Notes: generated by a model not told the origin, from the letters alone. Positions 53,844 through 62,982 are shown, counted from the stretch's first letter. The stretch is DNA of 64,000 nt from an uncultured Oceanisphaera sp. (GCF_947495715.1 NZ_CANLZU010000007.1:62001-126000), one strand, 5' to 3'. Translations and numbers: made by a program.

Positions 53844-55933
53844 CCAACTCACACCAGACTACATGGCTGTTTACCGGTGTTTTCTGCCTGCTGCTGACCG
53901 CCTGCACCAACCCGACCGGAGACAGGGGCGCGCTCGACAAACCCTGGGGCCAAGCCAGAGTCACCAGCGATTACGATCCGGTGCAGTTGCCTCCCCGTCA
54001 CGACGAGCATATCGCCCGTACCGCCGACACCGCTGCCGATAGCGCTACTCTCCCGGCTCCCCGTAGCGAGATTTACCGTGGCTCGGGAAATTTCGTCAAA
54101 CTCGGCCAGGCCAGCAAGACACCGATGAACACCGCCACCCCCGGTGACATCACCCTCAACTTTCAAGGATCCGACATTGCCGAGGTGGTCAAAACCATTC
54201 TCGGCGATATTCTGCAGCTCAACTATTCACTGGATGAGCGGATACGCGGTCAGGTGTATCTGCAGACCAACACCCCCATTCGACAAGACGATCTGCTGCC
54301 CACACTGGAAAACCTGCTGCAAACCCACGGTGCCGCCCTGGTGCACAGCAACGGCCTGTTCAACGTGGTGCCCGCCGGCGAAGTACCGCCCTCGGCCCTG
54401 AACCCGCGGCTGACACCCACCGCCGAGCGGGGCTACCAGATGCTGATTTTACCCCTGCGCTACATCGGTGCCCGGGAAATGGAAAAAATCCTGGAGCCGG
54501 TCAAGCCCCGCCAGGGTGCCATGATGGTGGATGACAGGCGCAATATGCTCACCCTGGTCGGTAGTCGTGACGAACTGGTCAACATTCGCGACACCGTCAA
54601 CCTGTTCGATGTGGATCAATTGCGCGGCATGTCGGTGGGGCTGTTCCGGCTGCAAGCCAGCAGCGCCGACGTGATTGCCAACGAACTAGAGGCCATTTTC
54701 GGCGATCAGGCCGAAGGGCCGCTGGCCGGCATGGTGCGTTACCTGCCGATAGAACGACTCAATGCCCTGCTGGTGATCACTCCGCAGGAACGTTATCTGA
54801 CCGACGCCAGAGTATGGATAGAACGGCTGGATCGGGCCGAAAATCCGCGCGGCCTCAACATGTATGTGTATCACGTGCAGAACGGCAAGGCCGATCACCT
54901 GGCCACCCTGCTTAACCAGCTGTTCGACAGCCAACGCCGCAACAGTGCCGGTTCTTCCCAGACGCCGGCTACCCAACCTGCGGAAGATGGCGCGCCGCTG
55001 CAAATCACCACCGGCATCAATGCCGCCAACCTGGATGTGGGCGAGGTGAGCGTGATTGCCGATACCGAACGCAACGCTCTGGTGGTCATGGCCGCCAGCG
55101 CCGATTACCAGAAGGTGGAGCAGGCCATCAAGCGGCTGGATCAGCTGCCGCTACAGGTGCTGGTGGAAGCTACCATCGTGGAGGTGAGCCTGGATGACGA
55201 ACTGCGATACGGCCTGCAATGGTACTTCAAGAACCAGCTGGGCGGCGGACGCAGCGGCGTGGGCGCCATCGGCTCCTTGCCTATTCCCTCCCCTTTCGAC
55301 GGCGGTCTTGCCGCCAGCGCCAGCTACGAGGTGTTCAACGCCAGCGGTACTCGAGCCCTGCTCACGGCACTTGCCAGCGATTCCAAGGTCAACGTGATCT
55401 CCTCGCCTACGCTGATGGTGCTGGACAACCAGAAGGCACTGATCCGGGTGGGCGATCAGGTGCCCATTCGTACCTCGGAAACCACCAACCTCAACAGCGA
55501 CGTAGGCAATGTCACCAGCACCATACAGTACCGGGATACCGGCGTACTGCTGGAGGTAACCCCACGGGTCAATTCCGGCGGCATGGTGGTACTGGAGCTG
55601 GTACAGGAGGTAAACGACGTGGCCACCACGACGAGTTCCAATATTCAGTCACCCACCATCACCCAGCGCAAAATCGACACTCGGGTGGCGGTGCAGAGCG
55701 GCGAAACTCTGGTGTTGGGCGGTCTTATCCGCGAGAACAAGTCTCAGGACAGCCAGGGCGTGCCCGGCATTCGCCATGTGCCGATACTGGGATGGCTGTT
55801 CGGCAGCAGCGGCACCAACGTAAGACGTACCGAGCTGGTGGTGCTGATCACCCCCACCGCCGTGGCCAACCCGGCCGACGCCCGCGCCGTGACCCAGGAG
55901 TATCGTAGCAAGCTGCAACAGGTGGCGATGTAG
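53840..55933 (+). CDS. gspD: Type II secretion outer-membrane secretin GspD
   Basis: 697 residues. The signal peptide ends in a lipobox, LLTAC, so it is probably a lipoprotein secretin. N0 (NFQGSDIAEVVKTIL) and N1-N3 ring domains precede the secretin domain, which has the VPIRTSE and VQSGETLVLGGLIRE motifs and ends PILGWLFGSSGTNVRRTELVVLITP. It forms the outer-membrane pore. It is last in the gsp operon, whereas in classical systems gspD comes second. It is convergent with the VWA gene. Confidence 0.93.
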   Translation: MTNSHQTTWLFTGVFCLLLTACTNPTGDRGALDKPWGQARVTSDYDPVQLPPRHDEHIARTADTAADSATLPAPRSEIYRGSGNFVKLGQASKTPMNTATPGDITLNFQGSDIAEVVKTILGDILQLNYSLDERIRGQVYLQTNTPIRQDDLLPTLENLLQTHGAALVHSNGLFNVVPAGEVPPSALNPRLTPTAERGYQMLILPLRYIGAREMEKILEPVKPRQGAMMVDDRRNMLTLVGSRDELVNIRDTVNLFDVDQLRGMSVGLFRLQASSADVIANELEAIFGDQAEGPLAGMVRYLPIERLNALLVITPQERYLTDARVWIERLDRAENPRGLNMYVYHVQNGKADHLATLLNQLFDSQRRNSAGSSQTPATQPAEDGAPLQITTGINAANLDVGEVSVIADTERNALVVMAASADYQKVEQAIKRLDQLPLQVLVEATIVEVSLDDELRYGLQWYFKNQLGGGRSGVGAIGSLPIPSPFDGGLAASASYEVFNASGTRALLTALASDSKVNVISSPTLMVLDNQKALIRVGDQVPIRTSETTNLNSDVGNVTSTIQYRDTGVLLEVTPRVNSGGMVVLELVQEVNDVATTTSSNIQSPTITQRKIDTRVAVQSGETLVLGGLIRENKSQDSQGVPGIRHVPILGWLFGSSGTNVRRTELVVLITPTAVANPADARAVTQEYRSKLQQVAM

Positions 55934-55946
55934 GTTGATTCAAAAA

Positions 55947-55977
55947 ACCACCGCCTGCCGGTGAACCGGTAGCGGTG
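55947..55977. terminator. Possible terminator between gspD and the VWA gene
   Basis: ACCACCGC..GCGGTGGT stem 13 nt after the gspD stop, with a small CCGGTGAACCGG hairpin inside. No clear T-run on the plus side, but the minus side ends GGTTTTTTG, which favours termination of the leftward VWA gene. Confidence 0.5.
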
Positions 55978-56036
55978 GTGTATTACGGCTTCATGAGCCT
56001 AATTGGCTGTAATTACGTCAGAGGTATCCCCAGCTA

Positions 56037-57098
56037 TCAAGGCATCAAACGCATCACATCGCTGGCTTCAAATTCGACCTCTTCATTGTCATCATTCAGG
56101 TATTTACCACTGATGCTGATCAGCCGTGCTTCTCGCTCGGTGACATTACCCAACTGCCCAGCCACACACTGGCTGTTGAACTTCAGGGTCAGATCCGCCC
56201 AGCCATCGGCCTGTGCCGTGGTACATTCGTCTTCCAGCACCGGCTCGCTGAAACCACCGTCATAAGGTGTGGCCACATCCTCATAAGACCAGCGTAAAGC
56301 TTCACAGTCACCGGCCATTTTGACGGTATCAGGCAGGATTCGGGAAACATCGAAGCTTTCAGATCCCAGAATGGCCGCCGGAATCACCCCTTTCTGGGTC
56401 AACTTGAACGGGTTGGGGCAAGAGCCAGGCTTGATATCCACCTTGACCGGAGCCGCTGCGGCAACACAGGCGGCCAATACCGCTTCAATCACCGGGGTTG
56501 CATCATTCTGGAACGAAGCCAGATTGAATAACTCACCGCCGGTGGCATCAGCCAGCGGCTGAGCTTCAGCGAACAGCCCGCTTGGCATAATACCGAAAAA
56601 GATCCCCCCCACCGCCGTCATGGCATCGATGGCATCCTGTCGGGTTACACTGCCCTGGGCGGGGGTTTCATCTGTAATAAGAATGTTACAGTAAGGCGCG
56701 CCGGTGAAGTTAAGCGAGCCTCCATCCACGGTGTCTGTGGCCGACTCCACCACCGCTCTGTAGCCTTCCTCAAGGCCCCCATTGGCCACCAGCTCATTTA
56801 CCGCAGCCTGAAAGGCGACACTGTCTGTAGTTAGCGGTGAGTGCAGGTGCGGTGCCTGATTGGTACCGTGCCCGCTTCTGCTGGAACCATACCCCACCAG
56901 GCCTACCGCCGATCCCGCTGGCAAGGCGTTAAAAATGGTCACCACATTGGCCTGCACATCGGCAATTTCCCCGCCCATGGAGCCGGATTCATCTATTTTG
57001 AATACCACGTCTATACCCTGGGCATAGGCTCCGCCACAGGCCATGGAAACGGCCAGAGCGCAGAGCGTATTGCGCGTATACTTCTTTATCGTATTCAT
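56037..57098 (-). CDS. Secreted von Willebrand factor A-domain protein
   Basis: 353 residues from the ATG at 57098. Residues 1-26 are a signal peptide ending GGAYA. The VWA domain (about 27-220) has the metal-ion-dependent adhesion site DESGSMGG and supporting ITDETPAQG and NGGLEEGYRAV segments. A C-terminal domain (about 235-340) starts VDIKPGSCPNPF and continues GVIPAAILGSESFDVSRILPDTV, a module seen in many secreted bacterial proteins. It is probably extracellular or surface-bound. It sits beside gspD with an 800-bp AT-rich leader and a VpsR-like activator gene upstream. It may be a type II secretion substrate, which is inference. Confidence 0.82.
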   Translation of the reverse strand: MNTIKKYTRNTLCALAVSMACGGAYAQGIDVVFKIDESGSMGGEIADVQANVVTIFNALPAGSAVGLVGYGSSRSGHGTNQAPHLHSPLTTDSVAFQAAVNELVANGGLEEGYRAVVESATDTVDGGSLNFTGAPYCNILITDETPAQGSVTRQDAIDAMTAVGGIFFGIMPSGLFAEAQPLADATGGELFNLASFQNDATPVIEAVLAACVAAAAPVKVDIKPGSCPNPFKLTQKGVIPAAILGSESFDVSRILPDTVKMAGDCEALRWSYEDVATPYDGGFSEPVLEDECTTAQADGWADLTLKFNSQCVAGQLGNVTEREARLISISGKYLNDDNEEVEFEASDVMRLMP

Positions 57099-57134
57099 GG
57101 TTTCACCCGATATATTATTAGTTGATGAAACTGA

Positions 57135-57150
57135 TGCAAAAACAATGCTA
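57135..57150 (-). promoter_or_regulatory. Weak sigma-54-like -24/-12 element ahead of the VWA gene
   Basis: On the minus strand TAGCATTGTTTTTGCA has the spacing of TGGCAC-N5-TTGCA. The -12 half is perfect but the -24 GG reads AG. It ends 37 nt ahead of the start codon, and the next gene upstream encodes a sigma-54-type activator. Confidence 0.3.
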
Positions 57151-57903
57151 TGTATTGCATCTCCTTGAAAAACCTCACTTTCAAAGCAGTTCCTTCCTTT
57201 CATTTGCATTTAATCATTAAAAGTCGACATAAATCAGTGAGGCCATAAAACCTTACGGACCGAGCCTACTGATTAACCCCTATCACAGTTAAAAAAACTG
57301 GATAAGCACCCTTCAACCTTAAATGAGAAGGCAAAAATCAGACCACATCAAAAAAAACATTGTTTTAATTGAGTTATTTAAAAAAATAAAATAAAAATAA
57401 GTTTAAATCAGTGAGAAGTGTTTCAAAAAAATTACACTTAAACGAAAAAAAAGAACAAGGACACTCAAGGTTACAAAAAAATTCAAATAAGATACTGTTA
57501 TATATGGATAAAATATGAATCTTCTTACGTACGGGCACCATGCTCGATCTACATAAGCATGTTGATGCAAATTGCCGGGCAAGACTTAATGACCCTCATC
57601 CCATAAGGAAATGTACGGGCGGCAATGGCGACGGGAGGAGTAATGGCAGTAAAAGCGTGGACCGCAGCAAAATATGACTCGGTTGAGCCTGATTCTTTCG
57701 TTAACTGTTTTTGCTGTTTTTTTAACTCTTGCATGCTTCATGGTGTTATCTTTACCATGTCTTATTTAGTCTATGCTCGAAGAATCCATACATAGTATAA
57801 ACAAGGCAAGTTTTACACCACATTTAAATATCCCAATAAAATTAGATACTTTACTAACGCTCAGCCTCGTATTATAAAAAACTGTTAACCTCAATAAACA
57901 GGA
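57151..57903. other. AT-rich intergenic region
   Basis: About 750 bp, clearly more AT-rich than the rest of the window. I count 25 G/C in the 120 nt 57361-57480, about 21%. It holds the leader of the VWA gene and the 3' flank of the VpsR-like gene, with many A- and T-tracts of the sort bound by H-NS-like proteins. A 61-codon frame on the minus strand (57549-57734) is not convincing. No repeat of the E1-E6 type is present. Confidence 0.6.
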
Positions 57904-59310
57904 TCAGTTTTTTCCGGCCGCATGCAGCCGATGCTTTTCCATCAATCGGTACAGGGTAACCCGCGACACCCCCAGCAGCCGGGCCGCAGAAGACACATTA
58001 TGGTCGGTTTTTTTCAGGCTGCGCCGAATGGCCTGTCGCTCGGCCTGGTTGCGGGCCTGCTCCAGTGTGGGTACCGCCTCCCCGCCTCCGGCGTTGTCCA
58101 GTCCCAGATCGGCGGCGGTGATCAAGCGGTTGTCACTCATAACTATGGCCTTGCGCACCCGGTTAATCATCTCGCGCACATTGCCCGGCCAGTCGTGCCG
58201 GTTCATGGCGGCAGTGGCCCTGCGGCTGAAGCCCCTGACCTTGTAGTGTTTTCCCTCGGTAAACTTGCGAAAGAAGAAGTTGGCCAGCAGCTCGATATCG
58301 CCTTCCCGCTCCTTGAGATCCGGCACTTCAATGCTGAGCACATTGAGCCGGTAATAAAGATCTTCCCGAAAAGCGCCTTCTTTTATCTCGTTTTCCAGAG
58401 CCCGGTGGGTGGCGGCAATGACCCGGGCATCAATATACAGGGTTTCATGGCCGCCCAGCCGCTCTATGGTTTCTTCCTGCAGAAATCGCAGCAGGTTTAC
58501 CTGCAAGGACAGCGGTAAATCGCCGATTTCATCGAGAAACAGGGTACCGCCCGTGGCGGCTTCAATCCGCCCTACCTTGCGGCAATGGGCGCCGGTAAAG
58601 GCCCCCTTTTCATGACCGAACAATTCGGCCTGCACCAGGTTCTCCGGCAAGGCGCCGCAGTTCAGTGCCACAAAGGGCCCCTTGTGACGATGAGAACGTT
58701 GATGAATGGCCTGGGCGATCAGCTCCTTGCCGGTGCCGCTGTTGCCGGTGATCAGTACGGTGGCATCCACCCCCGCTACCTTGCGGATCTGGCTGAACAC
58801 CAGCCTGATGGCCGGACTGGCCCCCACCATCTGACATTCTTCCCGGTAGCGTCGCTGTTCATGCTCGGCATCGCACAGGGCTCCCAACCCATAGGCATGG
58901 CCCAGCGCGGCCGACAGAAACGGCACCTTGTCGGTGAGTGGCAGGGTGTAATAGTCGAAAAAATAGTCGTAGATCAACTGGCTGAAGCCGTCCTGCTCTA
59001 TGCTGTCCGCATCAAGCAGGGCAATCCAGTACAGTGGCGGCGACGCTTCCACCAGCTGTTCGAAGGCAAGTTTTCGCTCATGATCCAGCTCGCCAAAACG
59101 AACCAGCACCACTCGCAACGGGTCATCCTGCATGGCCGCGCGCGCCTCCTGCACCGAGCCAACCCGAATCACCTGCCAGTCATCCAGCAAATCGGATACA
59201 TCCTCTTCCCTGGAAGAGGCCCAATGAAGGTAAAGCACCTTTCTCTTTGCCTGCTTCTGTGCCTGCTGCGATTCACATGCCCGGTATTGAGATGAAGGTT
59301 CTGTCGTCAT
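57904..59310 (-). CDS. VpsR-like sigma-54-type transcriptional activator
   Basis: 468 residues from the ATG at 59310. A VpsR-like pseudo-receiver region (about 20-145) shows no Asp at the usual phosphorylation strand (VVLVRFGELD). An AAA+ domain (about 155-385) follows, with Walker A GNSGTGKE, the sigma-54 contact loop KGAFTGA, Walker B GGTLFLDEIGDL and FREDLYYRLNVL. A Fis-type HTH (SSAARLLGVSRVTLYRLMEKH) ends the protein. Vibrio VpsR lacks a proper GAFTGA and uses c-di-GMP; here the loop is intact, so true sigma-54 activation is possible. It is divergent from gspA and next to gspD. Control of secretion or the VWA gene is inferred. Confidence 0.85.
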   Translation of the reverse strand: MTTEPSSQYRACESQQAQKQAKRKVLYLHWASSREEDVSDLLDDWQVIRVGSVQEARAAMQDDPLRVVLVRFGELDHERKLAFEQLVEASPPLYWIALLDADSIEQDGFSQLIYDYFFDYYTLPLTDKVPFLSAALGHAYGLGALCDAEHEQRRYREECQMVGASPAIRLVFSQIRKVAGVDATVLITGNSGTGKELIAQAIHQRSHRHKGPFVALNCGALPENLVQAELFGHEKGAFTGAHCRKVGRIEAATGGTLFLDEIGDLPLSLQVNLLRFLQEETIERLGGHETLYIDARVIAATHRALENEIKEGAFREDLYYRLNVLSIEVPDLKEREGDIELLANFFFRKFTEGKHYKVRGFSRRATAAMNRHDWPGNVREMINRVRKAIVMSDNRLITAADLGLDNAGGGEAVPTLEQARNQAERQAIRRSLKKTDHNVSSAARLLGVSRVTLYRLMEKHRLHAAGKN

Positions 59311-59452
59311 TATCCATGGCCATCCTTGAACAGATATCAACCAGTTTAGTACAGCCGACATGACTCCCGCATGGCAAAGCCTCATCGCCAACCGAGCGGG
59401 GTGGGCTGGCGGCTTCTATATTTACAATCAAGTACATTCAGGGATGATCATC

Positions 59453-61192
59453 ATGTACGGCACTTATTTCGGCCTCAGCGATCTGCCTTTTTCCATTGCG
59501 CCCGATCCGCGTTATCTCTATCTCAGCCGGCAACACAGAGAGGCGCTGGCTCATTTACAGTATGGACTCGTCTGTCACGGCGGTTTTGTGCTGCTGACCG
59601 GCGAGGTCGGCACCGGAAAAACCACCGTCTGCCGTTGTCTGCTGGAACAGGTACCGGAGCAGACCGATCTGGCATTTATTCTCAACCCCGGCTGTTCGGT
59701 GCAAGAGCTGCTGGCCGCCCTTTGTCGGGAGCTGGCAATCAAGGTGCCGGAGCCGTCCCATGGCCAGCAGTTGATCGATGCCATTCATCATCACCTGCTC
59801 GCAACCCACGCCCGGGGTCGCCAGACGGTGCTGATCATCGACGAGGCTCAGAACCTGTCCACCGAGGTGCTGGAGCAGATCCGGCTGCTGACCAATCTGG
59901 AAACCGATACCCACAAGCTGTTGCAGATTATTCTGTTGGGGCAACCGGAGCTGGCCGACAAGCTACGCCAGCCCGAGCTGCGCCAGTTATCTCAGCGGAT
60001 CACCGCCCGTTATCACCTTGCCCCCTTGTCGTTCAGCGAGATGCAAGCGTATATCGCCCACCGCCTGTCGGTGGCGGGTATAGAAGCGGCGCTGTTTCAA
60101 CACAACAGCCTGCGCCGGCTGTATCGCCTGACCGGCGGGGTGCCGCGACTGATCAACGTGATCTGCGACCGGGCCTTGCTGGGGGCCTATGTACAACGGC
60201 TGCCCCGGGTCGATCTGGTGACCCTCAATCGCGCTGCCGTCGAGGTGCTGGGTGCTTCACAGCCCCCCACGCGCCGATGGATCCTTGCCATTGCCGCCGG
60301 CCTGCTCGCCGTTGTTGTCACCGGCGGCTGGCTGGCTCAGTCAACATGGCCGGGCATTACCGACATAAGCGGGCCGGCAACCCCCACGCCAGTCGTTAGC
60401 AATAACGGCCTTTCGCCACCACAGGCTGAGCCCCCCCATGAACCACTCCCTGAACAGCGCATCACCGGCGCGATGGCCCCGGAACCTGCTCCGCCGGCTC
60501 AAGCAGCATCGACACCAGCACCGGCGCCGAGTGATACCGCGACGCAACTCAATCCATGGCAATGGCCTGCGGCCCTGACCACCGACCTGAGCCAGGTCAT
60601 GGCATATCAGCATCTTTTCTCGCTGTGGGGGCTCGATTACGATCCGGCCGAACATCCGGTGGTGTGCCCTTTTGCGCGCCGGCATCGGCTGGAATGCGCT
60701 TTTCAGAACGGTGATCTCGCTACGGTGCGGCAACAGAACCACCCGGTCATTTTTCGCCTGGAGCACCCCGAAAAGGGAGCCGTATATGCCATCCTGACTC
60801 GTCTCGATGACGAGCGGGCGGAGCTGGTGGTGGGCGGTCGGCTCAAGCGCATGTCACTGACGGAGCTGGCCGCCAGCTGGCCCCACAGCTACGTTCTGCT
60901 GTGGCAGTTGCCGCCGCATTATCAGGCACCACTGTACCCCGGTAGTCGAGGAGACATCGTCGTCTGGCTGGAACAACAGATGGCGCGCTGGCAAGAACGA
61001 GTCCCTCGCCGGCAGCACCAATATTATGACGAGGTACTCGTCGGTGATATCAGGGCTTTTCAACGCAGCAAGGGGCTGACCGCCGATGGCATTTTCGGCC
61101 CACAAACCAGCATTTATCTCAGCGCCAGCCTGCTGAACGACTTGCCGAGGCTTACCGGCCAACAGGAGATAACCAGTGTCATACATCCTTGA
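59453..61192 (+). CDS. gspA: Type II secretion assembly ATPase GspA (ExeA)
   Basis: 579 residues from the ATG at 59453, preceded by AGGGA; earlier in-frame ATGs at 59444 and 59360 are less likely. The N-terminal AAA ATPase begins MYGTYFGLSDLPFSIAPD with Walker A TGEVGTGKTT and Walker B LIIDEAQ. One membrane helix lies near residue 275-293, then a Pro/Ala-rich linker. The periplasmic part has a peptidase-like region and a C-terminal peptidoglycan-binding domain (DIRAFQRSKGLTADGIFGPQT). In Aeromonas, ExeA with ExeB lets the secretin assemble through the cell wall. It overlaps gspB by 17 nt. Confidence 0.92.
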   Translation: MYGTYFGLSDLPFSIAPDPRYLYLSRQHREALAHLQYGLVCHGGFVLLTGEVGTGKTTVCRCLLEQVPEQTDLAFILNPGCSVQELLAALCRELAIKVPEPSHGQQLIDAIHHHLLATHARGRQTVLIIDEAQNLSTEVLEQIRLLTNLETDTHKLLQIILLGQPELADKLRQPELRQLSQRITARYHLAPLSFSEMQAYIAHRLSVAGIEAALFQHNSLRRLYRLTGGVPRLINVICDRALLGAYVQRLPRVDLVTLNRAAVEVLGASQPPTRRWILAIAAGLLAVVVTGGWLAQSTWPGITDISGPATPTPVVSNNGLSPPQAEPPHEPLPEQRITGAMAPEPAPPAQAASTPAPAPSDTATQLNPWQWPAALTTDLSQVMAYQHLFSLWGLDYDPAEHPVVCPFARRHRLECAFQNGDLATVRQQNHPVIFRLEHPEKGAVYAILTRLDDERAELVVGGRLKRMSLTELAASWPHSYVLLWQLPPHYQAPLYPGSRGDIVVWLEQQMARWQERVPRRQHQYYDEVLVGDIRAFQRSKGLTADGIFGPQTSIYLSASLLNDLPRLTGQQEITSVIHP

Positions 61193-61907
61193 TGCGCTTA
61201 AACAATCGGAACGCAAACGAGGCCAACAGACATCGTCGGCGGAAAACCATACACCGGCGGAAACGCCGAGTTTACCGCCGGCTCCCCGCTATCGACGCCG
61301 ATTAGGGTGGCTGCTGGCCGGTGTGCTGCTGGCGCTGATCGTCGGATATGGCCTGGGTAAAATCGGCTCAAGATGGCTGCAATCACCGCAGCAAGCCATA
61401 TCGCCGCAGCAAACCATTGAGATGCCTTCACCTGCAGCCACGCCCCCCGAACCCGAAGAGAAAGCACCGGCGCAAGCGGCCCCCACTGCGGCCAGAACGC
61501 CGATAGTGACTGGCCCAGCGCCGGTACGCATTTTGCTGGACGATCCCCCGAGCCTGACCATGAACCCGGCACCAAAGGCCGGCAATACCACAACACCGGC
61601 CACGGAAAGTGCCGGTTCATCGGCGAAGGTGTCTCCCGACGTCGTGCCCACTCCCGAGCCGGTATTCGATCCCGGTGTGCCGGATCTGCGTGAGCTACCG
61701 GCCAGTATTCGGGCGAAACTGCCTCCACTGACGCTGTCGGTACACATCTACTCGAAAACCGCCGGCAGCAGGATGGCCAGTATCAACGGGCAGATGCTGC
61801 GAGAAGGCCAGCAACTCGGGGCCTTGCGCCTGCAGAGCATCACTCCCCGCGGGGTGATCCTGAGTTTTGAAGGGAAGGAGTTTCATTTGAAATCAGTCGG
61901 GGGATAG
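61176..61907 (+). CDS. gspB: Type II secretion protein GspB (ExeB)
   Basis: 243 residues starting with the family hallmark MSYILDALKQSERKR. One membrane helix follows (about 43-62), then a Pro/Ala-rich periplasmic linker, and a C-terminal GspB domain (LTLSVHIYSKTAGSRMASIN..GVILSFEGKEF). It partners GspA in secretin localisation. The start overlaps the end of gspA, so the two are coupled. The gspAB pair is separated from the main gsp operon by the VWA and VpsR-like genes. Confidence 0.92.
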   Translation: MSYILDALKQSERKRGQQTSSAENHTPAETPSLPPAPRYRRRLGWLLAGVLLALIVGYGLGKIGSRWLQSPQQAISPQQTIEMPSPAATPPEPEEKAPAQAAPTAARTPIVTGPAPVRILLDDPPSLTMNPAPKAGNTTTPATESAGSSAKVSPDVVPTPEPVFDPGVPDLRELPASIRAKLPPLTLSVHIYSKTAGSRMASINGQMLREGQQLGALRLQSITPRGVILSFEGKEFHLKSVGG

Positions 61908-62046
61908 GCTTCAAACCCAATCATCACCGACGCTCTCGGCTATGACAGTTCAAGGCCAGAACTGTGCCTGAGCAACACAGATCCTTCACCACGGTCGCCT
62001 TCGGATGATGCTAAAATCGGCACCATTATCTTTATCAAGGAACTGT

Positions 62047-62493
62047 ATGAGTCACTTCACCCTGTTAGTGGGCTCCACCCTCGGCAGCGCGGAAGATCTG
62101 GCCGATGACCTGGCCGGGATCCTGCAAAATCATGGTCATCAAACGGTTATTCACACTTCTCCCCAGCTTGATCACATCTTGATCAGACCCGATCATTATT
62201 TACTGTTGATCTGCTCTACTCATGGGGCCGGCGATCTGCCGGACAATATTCAGCCCTTTTCTCTGCAATTGAACGAACAACAGCCGGATTTAACCGGACT
62301 GGCGTATCTGGCCATCGGCCTGGGCGATTCCGCCTACGACACCTTCTGTTACGCCATCCATAAACTCGATCGACAGCTGGCGGATCGAGGCGCACAGCGG
62401 ATCGGCGATCGGTTGGATATCGATGTGAGCCAGCCGGATCCGCCGGAGCTGATCGCAGAAAAATGGCTGGATCACTGGTTATCACAGCAGTAG
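62047..62493 (+). CDS. mioC: Flavodoxin-like protein MioC
   Basis: 148 residues (147 in E. coli) with a flavodoxin fold: TLLVGSTLGSAEDLADDLA at the FMN-phosphate loop, then CSTHGAGDLPDNI and GLGDSAYDTFC. AAGGA precedes the ATG at 62047 by 5 nt; an upstream in-frame ATG at 62005 lacks a site. As in enterics, it lies directly beside oriC and its transcription runs toward the origin, which can influence initiation. FMN-dependent electron carrier; also linked to biotin synthase activity. Confidence 0.93.
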   Translation: MSHFTLLVGSTLGSAEDLADDLAGILQNHGHQTVIHTSPQLDHILIRPDHYLLLICSTHGAGDLPDNIQPFSLQLNEQQPDLTGLAYLAIGLGDSAYDTFCYAIHKLDRQLADRGAQRIGDRLDIDVSQPDPPELIAEKWLDHWLSQQ

Positions 62494-62627
62494 ATCCTGG
62501 TTTTTACTCGGGGAGCGTGGATCTGGCCACCGCAAGATCCACGCACCTACAAAATTCTTTCCACCAAGTTATCAACAGATCCCCCACTGAGATCCCCGTC
62601 CCCGCCCTGCGCTAAAAAAACCATCAA

Positions 62628-62636
62628 TGTGTATAA
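62628..62636 (-). promoter_or_regulatory. DnaA box, perfect TTATNCACA match
   Basis: TTATACACA on the minus strand, the same 9-mer as the R2 box in E. coli oriC. It is the only exact consensus match I find in the region. Confidence 0.8.
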
Positions 62637-62825
62637 CCATGCTTGAATCCGGTGTTAAACCTATAGTTATCCTATTAATTAAATAAAGCTTCACCAGCCT
62701 CTGTTGATAACTATGCAAGTTACCCACCGGTCCAGGGAGGGCTCCGGCAAGGTTGTACACATCAATCGATCGTAAGTAACCGCATGATCTTAAAGATCAA
62801 AAAACGGTTACTCACAGATCTGGTC

Positions 62826-62905
62826 GTCCCTAATAATAGATCTAACAGAAGATCGATCTAGAGATCTAAGATCTATTAACGATCACGAGATCCTCTCGAT
62901 CCGGT
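62826..62905. other. oriC DNA unwinding region with GATC-linked 13-mer-like repeats
   Basis: Short AT-rich units ending in GATC repeat here (TAATAATAGATC, TAACAGAAGATC, CTAGAGATC, TAAGATC, TATTAACGATC, CGAGATC). They correspond to the L/M/R 13-mers of E. coli on the mnmG side. At least eight GATC fall within 80 bp. Confidence 0.8.
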
Positions 62906-62982
62906 TTCCATCCGCTCGCTAAAAAAGCTAAAATGACCGCCCTTCGGGATCCTTACACCTGCCTGTCTCAAGAGTATCTGTT

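Larger units (their letters stand above)
62494..62982. other. oriC: Chromosomal replication origin oriC
   Basis: The 489 bp between mioC and mnmG is the classical gammaproteobacterial oriC place. By hand I count 18 GATC (Dam) sites from 62492 to 62952, where about two are expected by chance. It holds a cluster of DnaA-box-like 9-mers and an AT-rich GATC-linked unwinding region next to mnmG. Box-like sites are TTATCAACA (62569, plus), TTATACACA (62628, minus; perfect match to TTATNCACA), TTATCAACA (62702, minus), TTGTACACA (62753, plus) and TTACTCACA (62808, plus). The strict TTATCCACA is not seen. A GCGTGGATC/GATCCACGC hairpin lies at 62515-62544. Confidence 0.93.

Noticed and set aside
57549-57734. 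61-codon frame on the minus strand in the AT-rich region
   Set aside because: No ribosome site of note, no recognisable family, overlaps no operon. Kept only as a remote possibility.
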